A stretch of DNA of 64,000 nucleotides from Oceanicoccus sp. KOV_DT_Chl (GCF_900120175.1 NZ_FQLF01000002.1:1426001-1490000), one strand, 5' to 3'; counted from the first letter of the stretch, positions 20,275 to 30,528 are shown. The notes: a model not told the origin generated them from the letters alone. Made by a program: numbers and translations.

Positions 20275-22742
20275 ATGGCCCGCATCACAAATTTCACCAA
20301 GATAATCCTTTGGCTACTACTTTCGATCGTCACAGGAATCACCCTAATTGCCGCTAGCGCTTATTTATACCTTAGCCCGAATTTGCCATCTGTCGATGTG
20401 TTAAGGGATGTTCAGCTGCAAACCCCCCTTAGAATCTACACTGCAGACGATCAACTGCTGGGGGAGTTTGGTGAACAACGCCGCACACCTATTAATTTCG
20501 ATCAAATTCCTGACCACTTTGTCAAAGCGATTCTTGCCGCTGAGGACAATCGCTTCTTTGAGCATCATGGCGTAGATCTACTTGGGCTGCTGCGAGCAGT
20601 GTCACAATTAGTGGCGACTGGAGAAAAACAAGGGGGCGGCAGTACTATTACGATGCAGGTAGCGAGGAACTATTTTCTCTCCTTCGAACGAACTTTCTCT
20701 CGAAAATTCAATGAGATACTACTTTCCTTTCAAATTGAACGCGAGCTGAGTAAACAGGAAATTCTGGAACTTTACGTCAACAAAATATTTCTGGGTAATC
20801 GCGCCTATGGTATCCAGGCCGCCGCCCAGGTGTACTACGGCAAGACCATTGAGGAATTAAACCTTGCTCAGTTAGCCATGATTGCAGGTCTCCCGAAAGC
20901 CCCTTCCAGCTTCAACCCACTGGTCAACCCGGCCAGAGCGATGATCCGCCGGAACTGGATTCTGGATCGTATGCTGGAGCAAAACTATATTGATGTCGAA
21001 AGCCACAAAGTTGCCGTTAATAGCCCTATCAGTGCCAGTTATCATGGATCAAAACTGGGACTGGATGCACCCCACATCGCTGAAATGGTGCGTAAAGAGA
21101 TGCTTGGCCGCTACGGTAAAGAAACCTATACAGCAGGTTATAAAGTATACACCACGATAAATAGCCAACTTCAGGACACTGCCCAACAAGCGGTGGTCAA
21201 TGGTTTGCTGGCATACGATCAACGCCATGGCTATCGCGGTCCCGAACAACAACTCACGCTAGAAAATACCGGGGTCACTGATGAAGGGCAGTTATACGAG
21301 CTATGGATCAAAACCCTTGGCAACACCTCCAAACCCGCCGGACTGAGCCCTGTCATTGTTAAGACCGTTCACACCCAGGCGTTTACTGCACTCCTGGAAG
21401 ACGGCAATGAAATCACCATCGAATGGGAAAACGGCTTAAAAAGCGCCCGCCCCTTTGAGACCGCCAGTCGACGGGGAGCCAGCCCCGCCAGGCCAGCGAC
21501 GTAGTCAGCGTTGGCGATCTGGTTCGAATACGGCAAATGCCCGATGGTAGCTGGCACTTTAGTCAACTCCCTGCTGCAGAAGCCGCTCTGGTATCGCTGG
21601 ATGCGGATAACGGTGCCATTCAGGCTTTGGTCGGTGGTTTTAATTATCATCAAAGTAAATTTAATCGCGTCACGCAAGCAACACGGCAGCCAGGCTCTAA
21701 CTTCAAACCGTTTATTTACACTGCCGCTTTAGCTAATGGCTTTACCGCTGCCAGTATTATTAATGATGCCCCGATCGTGTTTGAAGATGCTGAACTCGAG
21801 AGTACCTGGCGACCAACCAACGACAGCGGCAAGTTTTACGGGCCAACCCGCTTGCGACACGCCCTGTTTAAATCACGTAATTTAGTCTCGATACGACTAC
21901 TGAGAAGCCTGGGCATCCCCAAGGCGATTAAGTATGTAGAACGCTTTGGCTTCGACCCGACCCAGCTGCCACGAGATTTGTCTCTAGCACTGGGTAGCCA
22001 CTCCCTAACCCCTTTACAGATAGCAAGTGGTTACTCCGTACTGGCTAACGGCGGCTACAGTGTCTCCCCCTATTTAACTCAACGCATTGAAGATGTAGAT
22101 GGTGACATTCTGTTTGATGCCACCCCGGCAACAGTATGTCGTGATTGTGAGCAGGTTGGCGACAGCGCCGAAATGCCGGTCGAAGAGATGGCAACGCTGG
22201 AAGATATTCTGCAACAGACCGAACCTGAACCCACCCTGCCAGACGCGAAACGAGTGATTGAGCCCAGAGTCGCCTACATTATCGACACCATGCTGCGTGA
22301 TGTTGTACAAAAGGGCACCGGCCGTCGCGCCCGCAGTATTGGCCGCAATGATTTAGCGGGTAAAACCGGTACCACTAACGGCCCGACTGACGCTTGGTTT
22401 TCCGGCTACGGCGGTGGCATCGCTACTACCGCATGGCTGGGTTTCGATAGAAACGCTGTTTTGGGTAATAGAGAATTCGGCGGCACAGCAGCCTTGCCAA
22501 TCTGGATTGACTACATGCAAGTTGCCCTCAAGGGCCGGCCAGAAACGAATCGCAAACAACCCGATGGATTAGTCACTATCAAAATCGACCCCACTACCGG
22601 ACTGCTGGCAAAACCCGGTCAGAGCAATGCTATTTTTGAAATATTTCGCGAAGAGTTGGCACCAAAACAAGAAGCGGTATTAGAGTCCATTGGTGGTGAT
22701 ACGTCACAGATTAAAGAGGTCATGCAGGAAGATATCTTTTAA
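20275..22742 (+). CDS. mrcA: Penicillin-binding protein 1A (one apparent frameshift)
   Basis: Bifunctional peptidoglycan synthase. The first part (20275-21504) holds the membrane anchor (about 10-33), the glycosyltransferase domain with EDNRFFEHHGVD and GGSTITMQVARNYF, and the start of the OB-like insert. The second part (in another frame, to 22742) holds the transpeptidase domain: SRNLVS-type SxN region, KPFIYTAAL (QPGSNFKP with the active Ser) and KTGTTNGPTDAWF. One missing G in the run at 21473-21476 joins the parts, restoring RRGSQPRQASDVVSVGD and 822 residues, the usual size. Divergence from pilM matches the conserved ponA-pilM order. The shift is probably a sequence error. Confidence 0.93.
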
Positions 22743-22799
22743 TCATCTACACTTTAGTTAAAGTTTTTCAACCTAATTGGACAATAGGACGTTCTCACT

Positions 22800-23393
22800 A
22801 TGGGCTTCTCAGACATTATTTTTTGGATAGTACTGATCGCAGCAGTTGTATATATTGTTGGCATCTATAACCAACTCGTCACTCTCAAAAACCGCTTTCA
22901 AAATGCCTTCGCCCAAATTGAAGTACAACTAAAGCGGCGCTATGACCTGATTCCCAATCTGGTCGAAACTGCCAAAGCCTATATGACCCATGAGCGGGAA
23001 ACTCTGGAAGCCGTCATCAGCGCCCGAAATGAAGCTATGACCATGCTAAAAAATGCGGCCAAAGACCCCGGCGACAGCGCTATCAATAGTTTGGCTGGCG
23101 CAGAAGGCCAGCTGCAAAACGCCATGGGGAAATTTAATATGGTGATGGAAAGCTACCCGGATCTGAAAGCCAACCAAAACATGATGCAGCTCACCGAAGA
23201 GCTTACCACGACCGAAAATCGTGTAGCTTTCTCCAGACAATCTTTTAACGATGCGGTTACCGAGTACAACAGCTATCGCCAATCCTTCCCACCGGTATTT
23301 TTTGCCAAAAAATTTGGTCACCCTAAAGATGCAACGCTACTGGAGTTTGCCGACAGCGCAGAAATTCAGGCTGCACCCAAAGTTTCATTTTAA
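22800..23393 (+). CDS. LemA family protein
   Basis: A 197-residue LemA protein: an N-terminal membrane helix (about 5-22) followed by a helical bundle with the family signature FAQIEVQLKRRYDLIPNLVETAKAYMTHERETLE. LemA proteins sit on the outer face of the inner membrane; their role is not settled. The next gene, 23 bases downstream, encodes an HtpX-like M48 protease, a pairing seen repeatedly, which suggests that LemA is a partner or adaptor of the protease. Confidence 0.93.
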   Translation: MGFSDIIFWIVLIAAVVYIVGIYNQLVTLKNRFQNAFAQIEVQLKRRYDLIPNLVETAKAYMTHERETLEAVISARNEAMTMLKNAAKDPGDSAINSLAGAEGQLQNAMGKFNMVMESYPDLKANQNMMQLTEELTTTENRVAFSRQSFNDAVTEYNSYRQSFPPVFFAKKFGHPKDATLLEFADSAEIQAAPKVSF

Positions 23394-23416
23394 TCCGCAG
23401 CTAGTTTGCACAGCTA

Positions 23417-25378
23417 ATGAATTTTTTCACCGCTCAGGATCAGGCCAGGCGCAACACAAAACGGCTGGTGATATTGTTTTCAGTGGCGGTACTCTCACTC
23501 ATTATCATCACCAACCTATTAGTCGCCATCAGCTTTTGGATTATGGATGGGCAACTCACTGGCGTTAGTGAAGCTCAGGTCTTACTCCAACAAACCGGCG
23601 CCGGTCGATTCGACCAATATTTTAGCTGGCAAAATTTCGGCAAAATCTGCTTAATCGTCAGCGGTGTTATTTTTTTAGTGATCGCATTTAAATGGCTGCA
23701 ACTAGCCAGTGGCGGCAAGCGTGTTGCCGAATCATTGGGTGGCAGAGTTATCCTCCCCAGTACTGACAACCCCAATGAAAGGTTACTGCTTAACGTAGTA
23801 GAAGAAATGGCGCTGGCTTCGGGCATGCCGGTACCGGCTGTTTACTTACTCCCTAATGAAAAAGGCATTAACGCCTTTGCCGCTGGCTACAGCCCTGGGG
23901 ACGCAGTCATAGGAATTACCCAGGGGGCTTTAGATCAATTCAATCGCGAACAACTCCAAGGAGTGGTCGCCCACGAATTCAGTCATATTCTCAACGGGGA
24001 CATGCGGCTTAATATACAAATGATCGCACTGCTTAGCGGCATCGTTTTTATTGGCAACATCGGCCATATACTGACGCGAACCGGTGGTCGCCACGGCAGC
24101 TACCACAGCACCAGCCGCTCAGCCGACAGCCGCATATTTTTATTAGGGTTGGTGTTATTAATCATTGGTTGGCTGGGTACTTTCTTTGGCGGCCTAATTA
24201 AAGCAGCGGTAAGTCGGCAGCGTGAATTTCTCGCCGACGCCAGCGCAGTGCAATTTACCCGCAACCCAAAAGGGATCGCTGATGCGTTAAAAATTATTGG
24301 CGGCTACAACGCAGGCTCGCAATTATTCAGCCCTAGAGTCCACGAGACCAGCCATCTGTTTATTGCCCACGCACTGGGCAGCCTCACCCGATTTGATTCT
24401 CACCCGCCGCTGGAAACCCGCATTCAAAGAGTGGAACCCGGTTGGGATGGAAGGATGATTGAACGCACAATGCGCGTCGAACCCTATCAACAAGGTTCGG
24501 CCCTGAACGGTGAAAAAGCCCGTGCCCGTGAAGCAGCGGCAGCCGCAACCGCCGCCGCTGCATTTATCGCTCAACGCCAAGCCACAACGACCACGACAAC
24601 TGAAAATAATATAGATAACACACCACAATTATTAGCTGCGATACCATCATCACTAATAGCACTTTGCCAGGAACCCTTTGGCGCTACGGCTTTAGCATAC
24701 GGTTTATTATTGGATAAAAAACCGGGTATTTTGCAACAACAACTCGATTATATCGAACGTTCGGGGATTAAAGGCTTAGCGATACAGTGCCAGCAATCTC
24801 TTGCCGACATCCATCATCTCGACATCACACAACGTTTGCCGCTAATAGAATTAGCGATGCCAGCGCTGAAATTAATGTCTGCAGAACAATACAAAATATT
24901 TAAGCGAACACTATTATTATTAATCCGTGCCGACAAAAAAATGGACTTATTTGAATGGAGTTTATACCAACTACTGACACACTACCTGGATAGTGAATTC
25001 AATAAAAGTCGCGCAATCCACGTGCATTATTCTTCCCTCAAACCGATTGCTAACGACTATGCTATGGTGCTTTCCTGCCTCGCTCACAGGGGTCATAAAG
25101 ACCAGGTAGAGGCGGCACTAGGATTCAACAAAGCCTGCCAACTGGTAGAGCTAAATCGGCTCAGTTTGCTACCTTTAAAACAATGCCAACTGGATGACTT
25201 TGGCAAAGCAGTGACCAAACTTTCACAATGTCTCCCGTTATTAAAACCTAAAATTCTAAAAAGTTTTGCGGCCTGCGTATGCCATGATCAAAAAATTACG
25301 CCCCAGGAAGCGGAGCTACTGGCAGCCATTGCTGCGGTGATGGACTGCCCGCAACCGCCTCTTGAATTTCAATCATAA
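23417..25378 (+). CDS. HtpX-like M48 membrane metalloprotease with C-terminal TerB-like region
   Basis: A 653-residue integral membrane protease. Two N-terminal helices (about 17-42 and 75-95) precede the catalytic domain with HEFSHILNGD (zinc ligands His, His) near residue 190; two more helices follow (about 205-220 and 240-265), and REFLADASAVQFTRN carries the third ligand. An alanine-rich linker (about 370-390) leads to a C-terminal region of about 260 residues not present in HtpX, with two acidic TerB-like motifs, RADKKMDLFEW and HDQKITPQEAEL. It forms an operon with lemA and converges on radA. Confidence 0.9.
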   Translation: MNFFTAQDQARRNTKRLVILFSVAVLSLIIITNLLVAISFWIMDGQLTGVSEAQVLLQQTGAGRFDQYFSWQNFGKICLIVSGVIFLVIAFKWLQLASGGKRVAESLGGRVILPSTDNPNERLLLNVVEEMALASGMPVPAVYLLPNEKGINAFAAGYSPGDAVIGITQGALDQFNREQLQGVVAHEFSHILNGDMRLNIQMIALLSGIVFIGNIGHILTRTGGRHGSYHSTSRSADSRIFLLGLVLLIIGWLGTFFGGLIKAAVSRQREFLADASAVQFTRNPKGIADALKIIGGYNAGSQLFSPRVHETSHLFIAHALGSLTRFDSHPPLETRIQRVEPGWDGRMIERTMRVEPYQQGSALNGEKARAREAAAAATAAAAFIAQRQATTTTTTENNIDNTPQLLAAIPSSLIALCQEPFGATALAYGLLLDKKPGILQQQLDYIERSGIKGLAIQCQQSLADIHHLDITQRLPLIELAMPALKLMSAEQYKIFKRTLLLLIRADKKMDLFEWSLYQLLTHYLDSEFNKSRAIHVHYSSLKPIANDYAMVLSCLAHRGHKDQVEAALGFNKACQLVELNRLSLLPLKQCQLDDFGKAVTKLSQCLPLLKPKILKSFAACVCHDQKITPQEAELLAAIAAVMDCPQPPLEFQS

Positions 25379-25389
25379 ATAGGTCCAAA

Positions 25390-26760
25390 CTAGATCGCCT
25401 CAAGCGCTTCAACTAACTTGGTCACTCCAATTATTTCCATGCCAGCGACACCTTTTTTGGGGACGTTCGCTTTCGGTACAATAGCCCGTTTAAAGCCATG
25501 TTTGGCGGCTTCCAAAATCCGCTCCTGACCGCTGGGCACAGGACGAATTTCACCGGCCAAACCCACCTCGCCAAACACCACCAAATCCTGCGGTAACACC
25601 CGGTTGCGAAAGCTGGATACAATCGCCAACAGCAAAGCCAAATCGGCACTGGTTTCCAGTACTTTTACGCCACCCACAACGTTAACAAATACATCCTGAT
25701 CACCTACCTGTAAGCCGCCGTGCCGGTGCAAAACCGCTAACAACATCGCTAGCCGGTTTTGCTCCAAACCCACCGCCACCCGCCGCGGATTGCCTAAAGA
25801 GGAATCATCCACCAGCGCCTGTATTTCCACCAATAACGGCCGCGTACCTTCCCATACCACCATCACCACGCTACCTGATGCGGCCTCACTTTCTCTGGAA
25901 AGAAAAATAGCAGAAGGGTTTTTTACTTCTTTTAAACCCTGCTCGGTCATCGCGAATACACCCAGTTCATTGACAGCACCAAAGCGGTTTTTCTGCCCCC
26001 GCAAGGTTCGAAAACGACTATCCTCGCTGCCTTCTAACAAAATGGAACAATCAATCATATGCTCCAGCACCTTAGGCCCTGCCAAGCTACCATCTTTGGT
26101 TACATGTCCGACCAAAAATAACACGGTACCGGTCTGCTTGGCATAACGGGTTAGGTAAGCGGCGCACTCCCGCACTTGGGAAACACTGCCCGGCGCAGAG
26201 GTCACATCATCGGTATGCACTACCTGTATTGAATCCACCACCAGTACTTTTGGCTTTAGTACCTCAGCCTGCGCACAAATCCTTTCGACATTGGTTTCAG
26301 ACAGCATTTTTAATTTATCGGTAGGTAAACCCAAGCGCTGTGCGCGCATCGCTACTTGCTGTAGCGACTCCTCCCCCGTCACATACAAAGCTTCCATGGT
26401 TTGCGCCAAATAACACATGGTTTGCAACAACAAAGTACTTTTACCGGCCCCTGGGTGACCACCCATCAAGACTGCCGAACCGTGTACCAAGCCGCCACCT
26501 AACACGCGGTCAAATTCCAACGCGCCACTGCTAAAGCGCGGTAGCTTTTCTAAATCAATTTGGTCCAGAGTTTGTATTTGCTGACTATTGGCCGCCCCAG
26601 CATAGCCCTGAAAGCGCGCGTCTTTGGCGGCTTTTGGCGAAGATGCTAACTTAATTTCTGCCAAACTATTCCAGGCACCACAGTCTTTACACTGGCCCTG
26701 CCAATTCGCATAGTCTGAACCACAGTCGTTACAGACATAAGCTGTTTTAACTTTAGCCAT
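25390..26760 (-). CDS. radA: DNA repair protein RadA (Sms)
   Basis: A 456-residue RecA-like ATPase that promotes branch migration in recombination. The N-terminal zinc finger uses CNDC and CKDC (residues 10-31); Walker A is GGHPGAGKSTLL near 98; the RadA-specific KNRFG motif is present (GQKNRFGAVNELG); the C-terminal third is a Lon-protease-like domain without the catalytic pair (GEVGLAGEIRPV). Length is standard. Single gene, convergent with the HtpX-like gene and divergent to the DnaT-like gene. Confidence 0.97.
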   Translation of the reverse strand: MAKVKTAYVCNDCGSDYANWQGQCKDCGAWNSLAEIKLASSPKAAKDARFQGYAGAANSQQIQTLDQIDLEKLPRFSSGALEFDRVLGGGLVHGSAVLMGGHPGAGKSTLLLQTMCYLAQTMEALYVTGEESLQQVAMRAQRLGLPTDKLKMLSETNVERICAQAEVLKPKVLVVDSIQVVHTDDVTSAPGSVSQVRECAAYLTRYAKQTGTVLFLVGHVTKDGSLAGPKVLEHMIDCSILLEGSEDSRFRTLRGQKNRFGAVNELGVFAMTEQGLKEVKNPSAIFLSRESEAASGSVVMVVWEGTRPLLVEIQALVDDSSLGNPRRVAVGLEQNRLAMLLAVLHRHGGLQVGDQDVFVNVVGGVKVLETSADLALLLAIVSSFRNRVLPQDLVVFGEVGLAGEIRPVPSGQERILEAAKHGFKRAIVPKANVPKKGVAGMEIIGVTKLVEALEAI

Positions 26761-27021
26761 AAAATTTACCGAAGGTTTCCATCCAATTGTTTTAGTAAAG
26801 CCTAATCAATAACTGTATAAATTAACAGTGCTAAATAGCGCTATTTCAAACATTAAGGCATGGCTGCATTCTGCACCCGCCTCCAACTGTCAATACCCGC
26901 GGTTCATTACAGTGCAACTAAAACGCTGGTTTCATACGGGTCGCTTCCGTACAATAAAGCCCCGTGCAGATCTGCCAATAACATAGATCAGCACCTCTCC
27001 GGTACACTCGATAATAATGTG

Positions 27022-27639
27022 ATGACTAAGAAACGCCCCGAATACTCTGAAGGCCCTTTTATGGCCGACCTGCAACGGCAAGGCTCGGCAATAGCCAATA
27101 GCTGGCGGCCATCAGCACGCCTCTGCCAGCAACTAGAAAGTCAGGGGCTCAACCGGCAATTTATTAATGGCGAGCTCCGCATCCAGTTTGTTACCGGGCT
27201 ACAGCAGCAAGATGTTAGAAACGCGGATTGGGACGAACTATTCAAGCAATACGCGTTGCAACGTGCACCCGCATCCCACCCGACCAATCACCAGCAGCCG
27301 ACGCGCGAGACTTTTAGCCCCGGTAGCAGCACCAACCCTCAGCAAGTTAGCACCCAGCGCGCCACAGCCATGAGCGATGACTGGCGCCCCAGTGACAATA
27401 TGGTCGAGCTGATCATGGCTACCATCTGCCCTAATGCTGATTACCTGAAAGCGCAACTCATTAGCTTTACCAGCCACTTCCACGGTCAATACAACCCCAA
27501 CTGGGATCAGCAATTTAAAAAATGGGTTAATAACGGCTGGAATGTGTACGGCCACAAAAATAATTTTGGCAAAAACAATAAAGAAGAACGCAGCTTTGTG
27601 GAAAAGCATACCGATATGAGTTGGACCGATGGCCTCTGA
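27022..27639 (+). CDS. DnaT-like replication protein with two DnaT DNA-binding domains
   Basis: From ATG 27022 the protein has 205 residues. Two similar segments are visible: NSWRPSARLCQQLESQGLN through ADWDELFKQY (about 27-80) and DDWRPSDNMVELIMATICPN through NWDQQFKKWV (about 118-172). Both follow the DnaT C-terminal pattern W-x-P-S ... F ... N/D-W-D-x-x-F that binds single-stranded DNA in the PriA primosome. A Pro/Ser/Gln-rich linker separates them. The frame remains open upstream to 26860 but that part looks non-coding; ATG 27061 is another option. It overlaps the next gene by 11 bases. Role in loading DnaB during replication restart is inferred. Confidence 0.75.
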   Translation: MTKKRPEYSEGPFMADLQRQGSAIANSWRPSARLCQQLESQGLNRQFINGELRIQFVTGLQQQDVRNADWDELFKQYALQRAPASHPTNHQQPTRETFSPGSSTNPQQVSTQRATAMSDDWRPSDNMVELIMATICPNADYLKAQLISFTSHFHGQYNPNWDQQFKKWVNNGWNVYGHKNNFGKNNKEERSFVEKHTDMSWTDGL

Positions 27640-28225
27640 AATAAAACCGGCTTCATTAAACGAAGCCGACAAACGCAATATATTTACCGCAATCGGCCAA
27701 ATATTCGCCGAGTTTGAATTGGTATATCACAACCAATACCACAAAGCGTTTCCTACCGAGGAAAAATTAAGTTTTGCCAAAAAGATCTGGTATAACAACC
27801 TTAATCATTTAACACCAGACCAAATTATCGCCGCCGCACACCAAGCAATTCGCCAATCTGAATTCCTACCCACCATCAAAGGGTTGTTGAAATATGTCGG
27901 CAGTAGCCAAGGGTTACCCGACGCTTATAGTGCTTATATAGAAGCCTGCCAAGCCGCCTCCCCAAAAATTGAACAGCAATGGTCGCATCCTGCAGTGTAT
28001 ATGGCAGGCGTCGCCGCCGATTGGTTTTTTTTAGCCAGCAATGCTGAAGCCAAAGCCTTTCCTGTTTTTAAACGACACTATGAAATATTGTGTGAGCGGG
28101 TTATTGGTGGCGAAGTGCTAGCGATGCCCAGCTATCAAGCGCTACCGGAAACCATTAGCCAACCGCTCAGCAATCAAGAGCGGAAACAACGTATGAAAAA
28201 GCTGCGTGCCAACCTCAATCTTTAA
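27629..28225 (+). CDS. Replication protein P-like (phage lambda P family) helicase loader
   Basis: A 198-residue helical protein resembling the replication protein P family known from lambdoid phages, with an N-terminal IGQIFAEFELVYHNQYHKAFP segment and KKIWYNNLNHLTPDQIIAAAHQAIRQSEFLPTI (here given only in part), the pattern of P proteins that bind DnaB and bring it to DNA. C-terminal residues are basic (ERKQRMKKLRANLNL). Its start lies inside the end of the DnaT-like gene, so the two are translationally coupled. No phage genes surround the pair, so this appears to be a chromosomal primosome component. Family assignment is from recalled patterns. Confidence 0.68.
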   Translation: MASEIKPASLNEADKRNIFTAIGQIFAEFELVYHNQYHKAFPTEEKLSFAKKIWYNNLNHLTPDQIIAAAHQAIRQSEFLPTIKGLLKYVGSSQGLPDAYSAYIEACQAASPKIEQQWSHPAVYMAGVAADWFFLASNAEAKAFPVFKRHYEILCERVIGGEVLAMPSYQALPETISQPLSNQERKQRMKKLRANLNL

Positions 28226-28243
28226 TCCCTTCGATGACAATAC

Positions 28244-30115
28244 TCAACTGAGTTGCTCGGCAGCGACGCGGATTATGTCCAGTTTTATCCTGAACTCAGC
28301 CAGTAAATCATGTATCTGTTGCGACTCTAAGCCGGCAACACTTTGCAAACGCTGCTGCACAGGTGAAAGCAGCGCTCCGTTTGCAGGCAACACCCTGACT
28401 ACATGCTCCACCGCCGCCACCAAATGCACCAGTTCGCTAGCCTCCCCTTGATAACCATCATTCAATAAACCACGAATCGAAACTGCCAAATAACGTGGTA
28501 AATTCCAGAAGGCCGCTAAGGTCGCTCCGGCAGAACACGCATCCACTCCCAGCAAGCGTTTTTCAGCGGCGCAAATCTCGGCTAACGACGCTAGCTCCAA
28601 ACCCTGCTGTTGAAACACCTCATTCATGTCTACTGGGCGACGCTGCACTAACAACAAAGTGCCAATATTATGTAATAAGCCCAACAGGTATGCTTGCCCC
28701 GGGTCGGCACAACCACTTAACTTGGCTACATCTGCCGCCAACTGGCCAGTCGCCAAGGCATTTAGCCAATATTTTTTGAGGGAAAACCCGGAGCAGCGGT
28801 TAGTCACAAAACACTCATTGGCCAACATAGCCAATGCTAGATTGCGCAGCGTATCGACCCCAAATACACGCACCACAGCCTCTTTTATGGTGGCTACAGC
28901 TGCCACCCCATACACCGCGCTATTTGCCAGCGCCAACAGCTTTGTGGTCAAGGACGGGTCACGCTCCACAATTGCAGCCAAGGCATCCATTTGATAATTA
29001 CCAGCATTGATCATATCCAGTATTTGATTGGCGACTATAGGCAGGTTGGGTAACTGGGCGTCATCATTAATATCAAAATCACCGGTACCACTAAATTGGT
29101 AATCTTCCTGAAAGCGGGAGGCGGTAACGCCCTGCCATTTTTTAAAGGCGCGATCAAATGCTGCGCGCTCGGAAAACCCCAAGTAAAAAGACACTTCATC
29201 TACCGTTTTACCATCTGCTAACAGCCGGATAGCGCGAGTGCTTTTGTAGTTTGCTAATAGTTCTCTAAAGGACACATTGTATTCTGCCAGTTGCCTGGAA
29301 AAAGTGCGCTCCCCCAGCGCCAGCGCCGAAGCCATGCTGGTCAATGTGACCTTACCGAGATTCTCGGTGGTAGCCAAAATCTGCTGTATCTGGTCAATAA
29401 TAGTTTGCTCGGTATTAAGTTGTTTGAGAAACATATCCAGCTCTTTTCTGAACACCCGACACAGCGAATGGTTGGCTCCGGGTAACGGTTTATCCAACAA
29501 TTCAGCCTTGGCATAAATCCGCAAGTTAGGCTTGTTAAATGTCACGGTGCTGCAATTCAACCAGTCAGCATAACGATGCTGGTATTCGCCGCCGCTACCG
29601 CACACCTCGATCCGGGTAGGAAAAAAATGATAATTTAGCGCATGATTAATCAAGCTATAACAGCCAGCCAAAATCAAATCCGCTTTGATATCAACAATCT
29701 CATCCTGGCTGGGAAGCGGAAAATCAATATACAACTCATCACCCAGCTGCTGCCAGCGGGGCATATCCACACCATGAATGATGACCCCATAGTAGCGACA
29801 ATAGTTATCCAGCAAATCCCGCAATGTTGCCGAAGCAATCATCAAAAAAGACAGTGAACCGAAGCAACCTACCGGCAGCTTAGCGCCAATACGCAAACCG
29901 ATATCCTGGTAACCCTGAGCGATACCAATCTCACTCAACAAACCATAAATTTGACTCAGCGCTAGACGCTCACTTTCCTCACCAATACGTTCCGCGGCAG
30001 GCAGCGAGAGTTTGCTTTGGAGCATTTTTAATTCAGCAGGATGGTCTTTAAACAAGGCATAAATAGGCCGCAGGATTTGCGCGCTAAGACTGCTATGTTG
30101 GGCTGCTACTGCCAT
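28244..30115 (-). CDS. AraC-family regulator fused to a C-terminal HDOD domain
   Basis: A 623-residue protein. Residues about 15-210 resemble the Arabinose_bd (OruR/ArgR-like AraC) ligand domain, with GCFGSLSFLMIASATLRDLL. Residues about 240-337 form an AraC double helix-turn-helix (MASALALGERTFSRQL and VSFYLGFSERAAFDRAFKKW). Residues about 350-560 form an HDOD domain (LPIVANQILDMI, PSLTTKLLALANSAVYG, GLLHNIGTLLL), which in other proteins works in signalling without hydrolysis; the HD pair is replaced by HN here. The joining of a DNA-binding AraC module with HDOD is unusual. The target genes are unknown; no obvious partner is adjacent. Confidence 0.85.
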   Translation of the reverse strand: MAVAAQHSSLSAQILRPIYALFKDHPAELKMLQSKLSLPAAERIGEESERLALSQIYGLLSEIGIAQGYQDIGLRIGAKLPVGCFGSLSFLMIASATLRDLLDNYCRYYGVIIHGVDMPRWQQLGDELYIDFPLPSQDEIVDIKADLILAGCYSLINHALNYHFFPTRIEVCGSGGEYQHRYADWLNCSTVTFNKPNLRIYAKAELLDKPLPGANHSLCRVFRKELDMFLKQLNTEQTIIDQIQQILATTENLGKVTLTSMASALALGERTFSRQLAEYNVSFRELLANYKSTRAIRLLADGKTVDEVSFYLGFSERAAFDRAFKKWQGVTASRFQEDYQFSGTGDFDINDDAQLPNLPIVANQILDMINAGNYQMDALAAIVERDPSLTTKLLALANSAVYGVAAVATIKEAVVRVFGVDTLRNLALAMLANECFVTNRCSGFSLKKYWLNALATGQLAADVAKLSGCADPGQAYLLGLLHNIGTLLLVQRRPVDMNEVFQQQGLELASLAEICAAEKRLLGVDACSAGATLAAFWNLPRYLAVSIRGLLNDGYQGEASELVHLVAAVEHVVRVLPANGALLSPVQQRLQSVAGLESQQIHDLLAEFRIKLDIIRVAAEQLS

Positions 30116-30528
30116 GGATGTTAATTCCTGAAGACATCTTTAACGCTAACCACAATACTTTGCCAGATTAACGATAGCCTAATAAAAAATGTTGTCACAA
30201 TTGATCAAACGAATGTCAAATCCGGACATATGCCCAACCCTAAACCGACACTATCATAATTGCCATACAAATCAGCAGACTACTACCATGAATACGCCAA
30301 GCAACACCCAACAGGCTAGCAATCAACTTAAACATCTACTACCAGAAATGCGTCGCCTGACTGCAGAAATCATAGCTTTTACCCAATTTCGACTGATCAG
30401 TTATCAGCGGTCAGAAGGCGTTAGCTAGCGACCTACAATCTTAAGCCGTTTAGCCTCCACCATGGCTTTTACGTCAATAAACGCTACAATAGCGGCCTAT
30501 TTTCTGTATCAAAGGCCATCCAGATAGC
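30116..30528. other. Intergenic region upstream of ubiE
   Basis: A 413-base stretch between the divergent AraC-HDOD gene and ubiE. It holds a possible 46-residue ORF (30288-30428), a CATAAT-like element at 30255-30260 in front of it and TACAAT at 30485-30490, 39 bases before ubiE, a plausible -10 box. No structured RNA or strong terminator was recognised. Confidence 0.4.
30288..30428 (+). CDS. Possible small protein, 46 residues
   Basis: An ATG at 30288 opens a 46-residue frame, MNTPSNTQQASNQLKHLLPE and onward, ending at TAG 30428. The middle (QLKHLLPEMRRLTAEIIAF) could form an amphipathic helix. There is no clear ribosome site and I recognise no family. The position 100 bases before ubiE could equally be untranslated leader. 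Low confidence. Confidence 0.25.
   Translation: MNTPSNTQQASNQLKHLLPEMRRLTAEIIAFTQFRLISYQRSEGVS

Noticed and set aside
24530-24600. Alanine-coding repeat tract in the HtpX-like gene as a satellite repeat
   Set aside because: The GCn codons are irregular and encode a normal alanine-rich linker.
26860-27021. N-terminal extension of the DnaT-like protein to 26860
   Set aside because: The extra 54 residues lack family similarity and contain several cysteines and low-complexity pieces unlike the rest; ATG 27022 is adequate.
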